64,000 nucleotides of DNA from [Actinomadura] parvosata subsp. kistnae (GTDB lineage: Bacteria > Actinomycetota > Actinomycetes > Streptosporangiales > Streptosporangiaceae). A model generated the notes under the pieces. The model ran no database searches and had not been told where the DNA came from. It saw only the letters and a program-made list of their open reading frames with translations. Made by a program: the position numbers and the translations under genes. Each line of letters starts with the position of its first letter. Within the stretch, counting starts at the first letter, position 1. Location of the stretch: NCBI RefSeq assembly GCF_900323885.1, contig NZ_OOHJ01000022.1:1178001-1242000 (forward strand), given 5' to 3'. This document shows positions 34,743 through 43,628 of the stretch, in pieces.

Positions 34743-35546
34743 TCAGCGCACCATCCGCATGACGATCGGCCGGTGGTCGGACAGCGTGCTGGACAGGACG
34801 GAGCCGCTGGTCGTCGTGATGCCGCGGGTGTAGACGTAGTCGATGCGGGCGTCGCCGTGGGTGGGCTTGTTGGCGTACCTGGCGCCGGTGTCGGCACAGC
34901 CCGCGCTGACGAACCGCTTGGAGAGCGCGTCCGTCGGCAGCGCGTTGAAGTCTCCGGTGAGGATGACCCCCGTCCTGGTGCCGAAGTAGTCGAGGACCTT
35001 CGCGGCCTGCGCCTCGCGGCGGCTGATGGAGGTCTGCGAGAGGCCCGGCGACAGGTGCGTGGTGAACACGCGCACCTGCGCGCCGCCGCCGAGGTCGAGC
35101 TTGACGCCGGCCATGGAGCGGTTGACGGGGCAGGTGGCGAAGTCGGTGAGCTTGATCGTCACCCGTTCGACGATCTTGTAGGAGGACAGGATCGCGTTGC
35201 CTGCCTTGCCCGGCTGCGGGTCGTCGCACGGGCCGACGTCGTCGCCCGCGCCGAAGTGGGCGTTGTCGGTGATGTCCCAGCCCAGCGCGTCGGCGAGCAT
35301 GCGCACCTGGTCGGCGTCGGGACGGCGGTGGATCTCCTGCAAGGTGACGACGTTGGCGCCGCTGTCGCGGATCACCTTCGCCATGGCCTCGATGTCGGCG
35401 GCCTCGCCGCGGATGTTCCAGTCGAGCACCACGATGTTCGCGGCCCTGGCCTGGGCCACGGCCGGTGCCGCCGTGCCCATGGTCGGCATCGTGATCGTGA
35501 GGAGGACTAACGCTGCGGTCGCTTGACTACCTCGGGTCACTCGCAT
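34743..35546 (-). CDS. Secreted endonuclease/exonuclease/phosphatase-family protein
   Basis: A 267-residue EEP-fold protein with a signal peptide (MRVTRGSQATAALVLLTITM to TMGTAAPAVAQA). Motifs: VLDWNIRGEA, VVTLQEIHRR, FTTHLSPGLS, ILTGDFNALPTD, ARIDYVYTRG and the C-terminal SDHRPIVMR. Two Cys-containing loops (GPCDDP, ATCPVN) may be disulfide-bonded. Likely an extracellular nuclease or phosphodiesterase. The ATG at 35546 is chosen over longer in-frame starts because it begins the signal peptide. A second EEP protein without signal lies 4 kb upstream. Confidence 0.88.
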   Translation of the reverse strand: MRVTRGSQATAALVLLTITMPTMGTAAPAVAQARAANIVVLDWNIRGEAADIEAMAKVIRDSGANVVTLQEIHRRPDADQVRMLADALGWDITDNAHFGAGDDVGPCDDPQPGKAGNAILSSYKIVERVTIKLTDFATCPVNRSMAGVKLDLGGGAQVRVFTTHLSPGLSQTSISRREAQAAKVLDYFGTRTGVILTGDFNALPTDALSKRFVSAGCADTGARYANKPTHGDARIDYVYTRGITTTSGSVLSSTLSDHRPIVMRMVR

Positions 35547-35617
35547 GACTCGTGATCTTACGACGCGCGGAGCGACGATTCCCGCAACGGCGCGTGGAAA
35601 GCAGCCACCGCCGGCGG

Positions 35618-36295
35618 TCAGCAGGACTTCAGGATGTCGTCCATGGCCTGCTTCTCCCCGGACGTCACCCACAGTCCGTACTTCGTCTTCACGTCGATCT
35701 GGCGGGCGATGTAGGTGCAGCGGTAGGACTTGCGGGGCGGCAGCCAGGTGGCGGCGTCGGAGTCGCTCTTCTGGCCGTTCAGCGGGCCGTCCACGGCCAT
35801 GAGGTTCAGCGGGTCGTTCGCGAACTCCTTGCGCTTGGTGGCCGACCACTGCTGGGCGCCCTTCTGCCAGGCGTCCGAGAGCGGGATGACGTGGTCGATC
35901 TGGACGGCGGTGCTGGTGTCCTGGCCGCGCTTGAACTTGATGGTCTTGCCGCTGTACGGGTCGTGCAGGGTGCCGGTCAGCACGATGCAGTCGTGCGTGC
36001 CGGACTTGAACGTCTCGTCCTCCAGGTCGCGCTTGAGGATGTCGTTGCGGGTGTCGCAGCCGTTGCGGTCCACGTCCGCCCAGGCGGGGCCGAACTTGTC
36101 GCGGTCGAACCCGGTCTTCGGGGCGCGGCCCTTGACGGGCAGCTTGTCCAGCTTCTTCTTGGCGTCGGAGATCGCGGCCGGGTCGGCCTTGGCGGCCTTG
36201 CCGTCACCGTCCGGCGCCTGCGCCGCTCCGAGCCCGCCGCAACCGGTCAGCATCGCCACCGTGGCCAGACCGGCCATGAACGCCCGCACTCGCAC
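35618..36295 (-). CDS. HNH-endonuclease-like (DUF1524) lipoprotein
   Basis: A 225-residue protein: lipoprotein signal (RAFMAGLATVAMLTGCGG), a linker, then the secreted HNH/DUF1524 domain with WADVDRNGCDTRNDIL, the catalytic IDHVIPLSDAWQKGA, FANDPLNLMAVDGPLN and WLPPRKSYRCTYIARQID. Such proteins are common in actinomycetes and are presumed extracellular nucleases. A GTG start preceded by GGGGAG. An inverted repeat lies immediately upstream. Confidence 0.9.
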   Translation of the reverse strand: MRVRAFMAGLATVAMLTGCGGLGAAQAPDGDGKAAKADPAAISDAKKKLDKLPVKGRAPKTGFDRDKFGPAWADVDRNGCDTRNDILKRDLEDETFKSGTHDCIVLTGTLHDPYSGKTIKFKRGQDTSTAVQIDHVIPLSDAWQKGAQQWSATKRKEFANDPLNLMAVDGPLNGQKSDSDAATWLPPRKSYRCTYIARQIDVKTKYGLWVTSGEKQAMDDILKSC

Positions 36296-36306
36296 GCCCG
36301 CTCCCC

Positions 36307-36334
36307 AGACTTTTTCGTGTTTTTCGTAAAGTCT
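36307..36334. promoter_or_regulatory. Inverted repeat upstream of the HNH lipoprotein gene
   Basis: AGACTTT and AAAGTCT form perfect 7-bp arms around 14 bases that contain a direct repeat of TTTTTCG. The site is A+T-rich in a GC-rich genome and starts 12 bp upstream of the HNH start codon, so it is a candidate operator. Confidence 0.5.
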
Positions 36335-36355
36335 AGGTAATGCCCATTTCTGCGG

Positions 36356-39300
36356 TTATATCGCGTCGATGGCGTCGAGCAGCCACTCTGCGAGGTATCG
36401 GGTGAACGATGACCTGACGTAGACGCGGTAGCTGCCGGGGGCGCGGCGCTCCAGGATGACGCCGGTCTTGCCGAGCAGCGTCTGCGCGTGGCCGGGGAAG
36501 ACGTCCGGGTGCAGGTCGAGGGGGCAGCCGGTGATCAGGACGTCCTCGGCCGCCGGGCCCGACAGCTCCAGGATCGTACGCTGCCCCGACACGTCCACCC
36601 ACCCAGGACGGGTCTCGACATGTCCGGACACCAGCCACCAGTCCGGCCCCAGCCGCAGCCCCACCCCCGGATCCGCGCCCCGCACCTCCCACATCGGCTC
36701 GAACGGCACCTCGCGCAACCGCACCCGCGCCCCGCCCGCCGCCTCGAACCGGGCCGCGAACGCGGCGGCCGGGCTCTCGGCCCGCACCTCGAATGCGTGC
36801 CGCGGAGGTGCCCCGGTCAGCGGCTCGCCGTCGCGGCGGGCGTTGCCCGGGTCGTAGAAGACCGGCTCCACGACGGTCACCGGGCACGTCCCGTCCCCCG
36901 ACACGGCCGTCAGCCGGTCACCGGGCCCGACCCCCTTCGCCAGAGCCAGGCAGAACGTGCGACCGAGCGCGGCACTGCGATAACTGGAGGTCACATGCCC
37001 GACCATCGGCACCCTGCCCTCCACGGCGACGAGCCGGGCGCCCGCCTCCACCGGCACCCCGCCCTCAGCGGCGGCGAGTTCGGCGCCCTCCCCCATCGGC
37101 ACCACGCCATCAGCGGCGACGAGCTGGGCGCCCTCCTCCACCAACCGCGCCGGATCGTCCGGCAGCAGGCCGACCAGGCGCTTGCGGTCGCTCCGCGCCG
37201 TGTCCGGGCGGGCGTGCGAGCGCTTGCCCACGTAGTCCGGCTTGCGCCGCGACACGATCCACTCCATGCCGAGGTCCTGCGGGGTGACCGTCCCGTCCGT
37301 CTCCTGGCCGACGATCGCGAACCCCTTCTCCGCCCGCAGCACGTGCATGGTCTCCGTCCCGTACGGCACCGCGCCCAGCCCCAGCACCGCCTCCCACAGC
37401 GCCCGCCCGTAGGCCCACGGGACGTTCACCTCGTACGCCAGCTCGCCCGAGAAGCTGATCCTGAACACCCTCCCCGGCACGCCCAGCACGTCCGCGGCCA
37501 CGTACCGCATGAACGCCAGATCCACCGCGCCCGGCGCGACGGCCGCGACCACCCGCCGGGCGCGCGGCCCCGCCACCACCACCGTCGCCCAGTGGTCGGT
37601 GACCGACGTGAACGACACCTCCAGGCCCGGCCACTCCGTCTGGTGCCACTCCTCCAGCCAGTCGAGCACCCGGGCGGCGTTGCCGGTGGTCGTGGTCATC
37701 AGGTAGTGGTCCTCGGCGAGCCTCGTCGTGGTGCCGTCGTCGAGCACCATGCCGTCCGCGCCGCACATCACGCCGTACCGGCAGGCGCCGACGTTCAGCG
37801 TCGAGTACATGTTCGTGTAGATCCGGTCGAGGAACGCGCCGGCGTCCGCACCCCTGATGTCGATCTTGCCGAGGGTGGAGGCGTCCATCGCCGCCACGTC
37901 CGTACGGGCCGCGCGGCACTCGCGCAGCACCGCCTCCTCCATCGACTCTCCGTCCTGCGGGAAGTACCAGGGGCGCTTCCACTGGCCGACGTCCTCGAAC
38001 ACCGCACCCCTCGCCACGTGGGAGTCGTGCATCGCGGTCGTCCTGACCGGGTCGGACAGCTCGCCCCGGTCGCGGCCCGCGAGCGTGGCGAACGACACCG
38101 GCACGTACGGGGGCCGGAACGTCGTCGTCCCCACCTGGCCGGGCGCGGCGCCCAGGAGAGCGGACATGACGCCCACCACCACCGCCCCCGAGGTCTTCCC
38201 CTGGTCGGCGCCGGTGCCGGCGGTGGTGTACCGCTTGACGTGCTCGACCGACCGCATACCGGTACCGGTCGCCCTGGCCAGGTCGGCCACGGTCACGTCG
38301 CGATGCAGGTCCGCGAACGCGGGCTCGCCCGACGGGCCGTCCACCACCCACAGGGCGGTCGGCGCCCGCACGGGCCGCTCATCACACTCCGGCACCCGCC
38401 CCTCACCACGCGACCCGCCCGCGGCGGCCGGGCGGCTGCGCGCGCGCTCGGCCGCCTCGGCGCCTGCCGCGTAGCCGTCGGCGATGGCGTCGCGGGTGCC
38501 GTACAGGCCCCTGCACGCGCCCGCCGAGCGTTCCCGTTGCGCGGACGTGCCCGGGACGAACGCCTGGAGGTGGTCGTCGAAGCGGACCCGCCCCTGCGAC
38601 TGGCTGAACAGGTGCACGGCCGGGTTCCAGCCGCCCGCCACCGCCAGCAGGTCGGCCTCGATGTGCCGCGAGCCGACCTGGACTCCGGTCAGCACACCCT
38701 CCGCGTCGCCGGTCGTGCCGGTGACCACCTGTCCGGTGAGCACGCCGCCGGTCGCCACCAGCTCGGCGAGCAAGCCGTCCTCACCGGTCGACACCAGCTC
38801 GGCAAGCAAGCCCTCCCCGCCGGTCGCCACCAGCTCGGCGAGCGCGCCGGGTGGGAGCGCCTCCGGGCGCGGGTCCACGATGGCGGCGATCTCGACCCCG
38901 GCCGCCGCCAGGTCGCGGGCGGCCTCGTAGCCGGAGTCCGCGCAGGCGAACACGACGGCCCGGCGCCATGGCGCGACCCCGTACCGGTTGGCGTAGGTGC
39001 GGGCGGCGGAGGCGAGCATGACGCCGGGGCGGTCGTTGCCGGGGAAGGCGAGCGAGCGCTCGTGCGCCCCCGTCGCCAGCACCACCTCGCGGGCCCTGAT
39101 GTGCCACAGCCGCTCGCCCCGCGCCCGCCGTTCCACCGCCACCACGTAGTTGTGGTCGTAGTAGCCGATGGCGGTGGTGCGGGTGAGGACGCGGCCCGGC
39201 AGGTCGAGCCGGGCCACCCAGTCGAGGGCGGGGGCGCCGTCGAGGAGCAGGCGGGAGTTCAGCAGGTCGCCGCCGAGCCGGGGCTGCTCGTCCACAAGAA

Positions 39301-39679
39301 TCGTCCGCGCGCCCAACCGTCCCGCCGCCACGGCGGCCGCCAGCCCGGCGGGGCCGCCGCCGACCACGAGCACGTCACAGTGCAGGTATCCCTTGTCGCA
39401 GCGGCGGTCGTCGATGGCTTCCGGGTCCACCCTGCCCTTGCCGCGCAGGCTCCATGCCTCCAGCCCGTCGTACAGCTCCACGGTGGTGGCCGCCAGCATG
39501 GGGTCGGCGCCGACCCGTACCAGCGCGTTGGGCTCCTCGGGGCCGGCGGTGAAGATGCCGCGCGGCCGGCCCAGCTGCACGCTGCGGCCCACGACGCGCA
39601 CGTCGTTGCGCAGGAGCGCGGCGGCGAGCGTGTCGCCGGGCTCGCCGCGCAGCTCACGGCCATCGAACGTGAATCTCAT
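36356..39679 (-). CDS. soxA: Sarcosine oxidase alpha subunit fused to gamma subunit
   Basis: An 1107-residue protein. Heterotetrameric sarcosine oxidase demethylates sarcosine to glycine, passing the methyl group to tetrahydrofolate. Order: ferredoxin-like N-terminal fold (RFTFDGRELRGEPGDTLAAA), FAD/NAD domain (CDVLVVGGGPAGLAAAVAAG; VVLATGAHERSLAF), GcvT-like folate domain (from MHDSHVARGAVFEDVGQWKR through NVPWAYGRALWEAV). After about residue 930 comes a SoxG-like domain (RHAFEVRAESPAAAFAARFE to FTRYLAEWLLDAID). SoxG is normally a separate subunit of about 200 residues. Two in-frame repeats (36 bp and 45 bp units) are inserted. The ATG overlaps the soxD stop. Confidence 0.93.
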   Translation of the reverse strand: MRFTFDGRELRGEPGDTLAAALLRNDVRVVGRSVQLGRPRGIFTAGPEEPNALVRVGADPMLAATTVELYDGLEAWSLRGKGRVDPEAIDDRRCDKGYLHCDVLVVGGGPAGLAAAVAAGRLGARTILVDEQPRLGGDLLNSRLLLDGAPALDWVARLDLPGRVLTRTTAIGYYDHNYVVAVERRARGERLWHIRAREVVLATGAHERSLAFPGNDRPGVMLASAARTYANRYGVAPWRRAVVFACADSGYEAARDLAAAGVEIAAIVDPRPEALPPGALAELVATGGEGLLAELVSTGEDGLLAELVATGGVLTGQVVTGTTGDAEGVLTGVQVGSRHIEADLLAVAGGWNPAVHLFSQSQGRVRFDDHLQAFVPGTSAQRERSAGACRGLYGTRDAIADGYAAGAEAAERARSRPAAAGGSRGEGRVPECDERPVRAPTALWVVDGPSGEPAFADLHRDVTVADLARATGTGMRSVEHVKRYTTAGTGADQGKTSGAVVVGVMSALLGAAPGQVGTTTFRPPYVPVSFATLAGRDRGELSDPVRTTAMHDSHVARGAVFEDVGQWKRPWYFPQDGESMEEAVLRECRAARTDVAAMDASTLGKIDIRGADAGAFLDRIYTNMYSTLNVGACRYGVMCGADGMVLDDGTTTRLAEDHYLMTTTTGNAARVLDWLEEWHQTEWPGLEVSFTSVTDHWATVVVAGPRARRVVAAVAPGAVDLAFMRYVAADVLGVPGRVFRISFSGELAYEVNVPWAYGRALWEAVLGLGAVPYGTETMHVLRAEKGFAIVGQETDGTVTPQDLGMEWIVSRRKPDYVGKRSHARPDTARSDRKRLVGLLPDDPARLVEEGAQLVAADGVVPMGEGAELAAAEGGVPVEAGARLVAVEGRVPMVGHVTSSYRSAALGRTFCLALAKGVGPGDRLTAVSGDGTCPVTVVEPVFYDPGNARRDGEPLTGAPPRHAFEVRAESPAAAFAARFEAAGGARVRLREVPFEPMWEVRGADPGVGLRLGPDWWLVSGHVETRPGWVDVSGQRTILELSGPAAEDVLITGCPLDLHPDVFPGHAQTLLGKTGVILERRAPGSYRVYVRSSFTRYLAEWLLDAIDAI
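36998..37132 (-). repeat. 45-bp repeat, three copies, inside soxA
   Basis: On the minus strand three 15-residue units start GAQLVAADGVVPMGE, GAELAAAEGGVPVEA and GARLVAVEGRVPMVG. The last merges into the family sequence (GHVTSSYRS), where normal SoxA/GcvT domains have a single copy of this strand. It is an in-frame expansion. Confidence 0.85.
38754..38850 (-). repeat. 36-bp repeat, nearly three copies, inside soxA
   Basis: Units at 38754-38789 and 38790-38825 plus a partial third encode LAELVATGGEGL, LAELVSTGEDGL and LAELVATGG. They sit in the NAD-binding part of SoxA after DPRPEALPPGA. In-frame expansion. Confidence 0.85.
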
Positions 39680-39918
39680 TCAGGCTTCCTGACCTCGTGG
39701 GTGACCGTGTGCCGCTCGACCGTGAGCCAGGTCCGGCAGCCGTGCGCGTGGAACCAGCGCTCGCGGAACCAGCCCTTGGGGTTGTCGCGCAGGAACACGT
39801 AGCCGGCCCACTCGGCGTCGGTGGTCTCGCCCTCCGGGTAGGAGATCCCGGCCTGGCCGCCGTAGTGGAACTCGTTCTCGTCGCGCGGGCCGCAGTGCGG
39901 GCAGTCGAGGAGCAGCAT
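39676..39918 (-). CDS. soxD: Sarcosine oxidase delta subunit
   Basis: An 80-residue zinc-binding subunit: MLLLDCPHCGPRDENEFHYG and RWFHAHGCRTWLTVERHT supply the Cys, Cys, His, Cys ligands typical of SoxD. It overlaps both soxB (upstream) and soxA (downstream) by 4 bp, giving the conserved order B-D-A(G). Confidence 0.95.
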   Translation of the reverse strand: MLLLDCPHCGPRDENEFHYGGQAGISYPEGETTDAEWAGYVFLRDNPKGWFRERWFHAHGCRTWLTVERHTVTHEVRKPE

Positions 39919-41120
39919 CAGTGCGCCACCGCCGCCGCGCCGTGCTCGTCGATGAGCGCCCCGGTGGTGAAGCGCTCCAGCGCGAACGGCTCCGCCAGCG
40001 GATGCGACCGCCCGTGGGCGATCGTGTCGGCGTACACCCAGCCGGAGCCCGGGGTGGCCTTGAAGCCGCCGGTGCCCCATCCGGCGTTGATGTAGAGGCC
40101 GTCCACGGGGGTGCGGCCGATGATGGGCGAGGCGTCGGGCGAGACGTCCACGATGCCGGCCCAGGTCCGCAGCACCCGTACCCGGCTGAAGATCGGGAAC
40201 AGCTCCAGCGCCGCGGCCATCTGCGCCTCGATCACGTGCACGTTGCCGCGCTGGCCGTAGGAGTTGTACGCGTCGATGCCCGCCCCCATGACCAGCTCCC
40301 CCTTGTGGGCCTGGCTGACGTACACGTGCACGGCGTTCGACATGACCACGCAGTCGAGCACCGGCTCCAGCAGCTCCGACACCAGCGCCTGGAGCGGGTG
40401 CGACTGCAGCGGCAGCCGGATGCCGGCCTGGGCGGCGAGCACGGAGGTGTGCCCGGCCGCCGCGAGCGCGACCTTCCCGGCGGCGATGCGGCCCCGCGAC
40501 GTCTGTACGGCGATGACCCGATTTTTCAGGATCTCGAAGCCCGTGACCTCGCACCCCTGGATCAGGTCCACCCCATAGGCGTCGGCCTGGCGGGCCAACG
40601 CCCAGGCCACGTGGTCGTGCTTGGCGATGCCGCCGCGCCGCTGCAACGTGGCCCCCATGACGGGGTAGCGGGCCCGGCCGGACGTGTTGATGATCGGGCA
40701 GAACTTCTTGACCTCGTCGGGGTCGAGCCATTCGGCGTCCACGCCGTTGAGCCGGTTGGCGTTCACCCGGCGCCGGCCCTCGCGCACGTCGCCGAGGTTG
40801 TGCGCCAGGTTGAGCACCCCGCGCTGGCTGAACTGCAGGTCGTAGTCCAGCTCGGCGCTCAGCCCCTCCCACAGCTTCAGCGAGTGCTCGTAGATGGCGG
40901 CGCTCTCGTCCCAGAGGTAGTTGGAGCGGATGATCGTGGTGTTGCGGGCCATGTTCCCGCCGGCCAGCCAGCCGCGTTCGAGGACGGCCACGTTCGTGAT
41001 GCCGTGGTTCCTGGCCAGGTAGTAGGCGGTGGCCAGGCCGTGCCCGCCGCCGCCGACGATGACGACGTCGTAGGCGGGCCTGGGGTCGGGGTTGCGCCAG
41101 AGGAAGTCGGGGTGGGTCAA
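39918..41120 (-). CDS. soxB: Sarcosine oxidase beta subunit
   Basis: A 400-residue flavoprotein that oxidises sarcosine. FAD-binding DVVIVGGGGHGLATAYYLAR, ERGWLAGGNMARNTTIIRSN (region of covalent FMN attachment in the family), and a C-terminal GWGTGGFKATPGSG motif. The start is TTG 41120, overlapping the upstream dimethylglycine oxidase stop (TTGA); the alignment with SoxB proteins begins right there (HPDFLWRNPDPRPAYDVV). Confidence 0.95.
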   Translation of the reverse strand: MTHPDFLWRNPDPRPAYDVVIVGGGGHGLATAYYLARNHGITNVAVLERGWLAGGNMARNTTIIRSNYLWDESAAIYEHSLKLWEGLSAELDYDLQFSQRGVLNLAHNLGDVREGRRRVNANRLNGVDAEWLDPDEVKKFCPIINTSGRARYPVMGATLQRRGGIAKHDHVAWALARQADAYGVDLIQGCEVTGFEILKNRVIAVQTSRGRIAAGKVALAAAGHTSVLAAQAGIRLPLQSHPLQALVSELLEPVLDCVVMSNAVHVYVSQAHKGELVMGAGIDAYNSYGQRGNVHVIEAQMAAALELFPIFSRVRVLRTWAGIVDVSPDASPIIGRTPVDGLYINAGWGTGGFKATPGSGWVYADTIAHGRSHPLAEPFALERFTTGALIDEHGAAAVAH

Positions 41121-43546
41121 CGCCTGATCTTCTCCATCCCGGGGTCGTACAGCGGCTCGGCGGCGACCTCCGCGGGCACGCGGCGGCCGAAGTAGGAAAT
41201 GTCGACTTGTGTCCCGGGTTCGGCCAGCTCGGCCGGCAGCCAGGCGTACGCGATGGGGTACTCGACGGTGTGGCCGTAGGCGGCGCTGGTGACGTACCCG
41301 ACCGTGCGGCCGCCGTGGCTGACCGGCTCCTTGCCCATCACGACCTGGCTGCTGAGCAGCGGCACCAGCCTGCGGGTGACCTCCTCGGCGAGCGCGTCGC
41401 GTCCGATGAAGTCCTTGTCGTCCCGCACGGCGAAGCCCAGCCCCGCCTCGTACGGGTTGTGCTCGGTCGTCATGTCGACGCCCCAGAGCCGGTAGCCCTT
41501 CTCCAGCCGCAGGCTGTTGAACGCGGCCCGGCCCCCGGCGACGGCCAGCCCCGGCGCCCACAGCGTGTCCCAGAGCTTGAGGCCCATGTCGGCCGTGGTG
41601 TAGAGCTCCCAGCCCAGCTCGCCCACGTACGAGACGCGGATCGCGAGCACCGGCACCTGCCCGACATATCCGGACTTGCAGCCGAAGTAGCGGAAGTTCT
41701 CGTGCGACAGGTCCATGTCCGTCAGCCCCTGCACCAGCTCCCTGGCCCGCGGCCCCCACACGCCGACGCAGCAGGTCCCCGGCGTCAGGTCGCGCACCCG
41801 CACCCCGCCGGGCGCGTGCCTGGTCAGCCAGTCGAGGTCGAGGTTGCCATTCGCGCCGACCTGGAAGACGTCCTCCTCCAGCCGCGCCACCGTGAGGTCG
41901 GACCGGATGCCGCCCTTGACGTCCAGCAGCAGCGTGTACGTCACCGAGCCCGGCTTCCTGTCCACGTTGTTCGTGGTCATCCGCTGCAGGAACGCCGCCG
42001 AGCCCGGCCCGCTGACCTCGATGCGCTTCAGCGGCGTCATGTCGAACAGCGCCACCCGTTCCCTGGCCGCGAACGACTCGGCGGCGGCGATCGGCGACCA
42101 GTAGCGGCGGGCCCAGTCGTCGCGCTGCGCCGCGCCCAGGAACGCCTCGGCCGCCAGTAGCCCGGCGGCGGCACTGCGCCGCAGCAGCAGCTCCTCCAGC
42201 AGCGGCGCGTTCGACTCGAACCAGTGCGGCCGCTCCCACCCGGCCGCCTCCAGGAAGAACGCCCCCAGCTCGCGCTGGCGCGGGTGGAACGGACTGGTGC
42301 GCATCGGCCGCGGCGACTCCATCGGCTGCAGCGGGTGGATGATGTCGTAGACCTCGACGAAGTTCTGCTTGCCGCGCTCCTCGACGTAGGCGGGCGATAG
42401 CTGCGCCCGTTCGAACCGGTTCAGCTCGCACTCGTGCAGATCGACAGCCGAACGCCCGTCCACCAGCACCTCGGCCAGCGCCCGCGCCACCCCGGCCGAG
42501 TGTGTCACCCACACGGCCTCCGCCAGCCAGAACCCGTCGAGCTGCGGCGCCTCGCCGATCAGCGGGAAGCCGTCGGGGGTGAAGGAGAAGACGCCGTTGA
42601 TGCCGTCCTCGTACTTCGACTCGGCCAGCGCGGGCAGCAGCTCCACCGCGTCGCGCCAGGCGGGGTCGAAGTCCTGCTCGGTGAACGCCTGCACCGACGG
42701 CATCGTGGTGGATCTGGGGCCGATCTCGTCCTGGGCGACCGGCATGGGGCGGTGGGAGTAGGAGCCGATGCCGAGCCGGTCGCCGTGCTGGCGGAAGTAC
42801 AGGTCGCGGTCCTGGTGGCGCAGGATCGGGCCCGGCTTCAGCGCGCCGAGCGGCCCCGACTTCGCGTACTGGTGGGCCAGGGGCAGCAGCGGCACGGTCA
42901 GCCCGGCCATCCGCCCGATCGACGGCCCCCAGAACCCGGCCGCGCACACCACCACGTCCGCCGGGATCGTCCGGTACTCCCCCGACGCCATCACCGACAC
43001 GCCGGTGACCCGGCCGCCCCGCTGCTCGACGCCGACCACCGTGTGCCCGGCCAGGAACCGGGCGCCGCGCTCGGTGGCCCGCGCGGCCTGCGCCGCGCCG
43101 CACGCCACCGCCGCCGCCAGGCCGTCACTCGGCACGTGGAAGCCGCCGAGCACCTTGTCCTTGTCCAGCAGCGGCCACAGCTCGGCGCACTCGCCGGGGT
43201 CGAGCAGCCGCGCCTCGACGCCCCACGACTCGGCCCAGCCGAGCTTGCGGTGCAGGTCGGCCCACCGCTCGGGGGTGGTGGCCACCTCCAGCCCGCCCAC
43301 CTGGCGGAAGCAGTCGCCGCCCAGAGCCGTGTACTTGGCCACGGTGTAGGCGGCGAACGCGGTCATCGTCTTCGACGGGTTCGTCTGGAAGACCAGGCCG
43401 GGCGCGTGGGAGCTGGAGCCTCCGGCGGCGAAGAGCGGGCCCTGGTCCACGACCGTGACGTCCGTCCACCCCCGCTCGGTGAGCTCGTCGGCGAGCGCGC
43501 AGCCGACGATCCCCGCTCCCACGATCACCGTACGAGGTCGGCTCAT
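41117..43546 (-). CDS. Dimethylglycine oxidase (FAD and folate domains)
   Basis: An 809-residue two-domain enzyme. N-terminal DAO fold: VIVGAGIVGCALADELTERG; His47 in GGSSSHAPGLVFQ corresponds to the His that carries covalent FAD in the DMGDH/DMGO family. C-terminal GcvT-like tetrahydrofolate domain (ALFDMTPLKRIEVSGPGSAA, RVSYVGELGWELYTT, EKGYRLWGVDMTTEHNPYEA). Length and layout match Arthrobacter dimethylglycine oxidase, which converts dimethylglycine to sarcosine. It is the first gene of the operon with soxBDA(G), so its product is the substrate of the next enzyme. The promoter should lie in 43547-43628. Confidence 0.92.
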   Translation of the reverse strand: MSRPRTVIVGAGIVGCALADELTERGWTDVTVVDQGPLFAAGGSSSHAPGLVFQTNPSKTMTAFAAYTVAKYTALGGDCFRQVGGLEVATTPERWADLHRKLGWAESWGVEARLLDPGECAELWPLLDKDKVLGGFHVPSDGLAAAVACGAAQAARATERGARFLAGHTVVGVEQRGGRVTGVSVMASGEYRTIPADVVVCAAGFWGPSIGRMAGLTVPLLPLAHQYAKSGPLGALKPGPILRHQDRDLYFRQHGDRLGIGSYSHRPMPVAQDEIGPRSTTMPSVQAFTEQDFDPAWRDAVELLPALAESKYEDGINGVFSFTPDGFPLIGEAPQLDGFWLAEAVWVTHSAGVARALAEVLVDGRSAVDLHECELNRFERAQLSPAYVEERGKQNFVEVYDIIHPLQPMESPRPMRTSPFHPRQRELGAFFLEAAGWERPHWFESNAPLLEELLLRRSAAAGLLAAEAFLGAAQRDDWARRYWSPIAAAESFAARERVALFDMTPLKRIEVSGPGSAAFLQRMTTNNVDRKPGSVTYTLLLDVKGGIRSDLTVARLEEDVFQVGANGNLDLDWLTRHAPGGVRVRDLTPGTCCVGVWGPRARELVQGLTDMDLSHENFRYFGCKSGYVGQVPVLAIRVSYVGELGWELYTTADMGLKLWDTLWAPGLAVAGGRAAFNSLRLEKGYRLWGVDMTTEHNPYEAGLGFAVRDDKDFIGRDALAEEVTRRLVPLLSSQVVMGKEPVSHGGRTVGYVTSAAYGHTVEYPIAYAWLPAELAEPGTQVDISYFGRRVPAEVAAEPLYDPGMEKIRR

Positions 43547-43628
43547 GGCGCCTCCGGTTGTTCCTTAATGCGCAACACGCACCGGACTACGCAACGACCA
43601 TAAAGTCCAGGACCCGCCGGAACAAGAG

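Noticed and set aside
36488..39802. A 1104-codon open frame on the plus strand
   Set aside because: It is antisense to soxA over its whole length, is His/Arg/Gly-rich, and has no recognisable domain.
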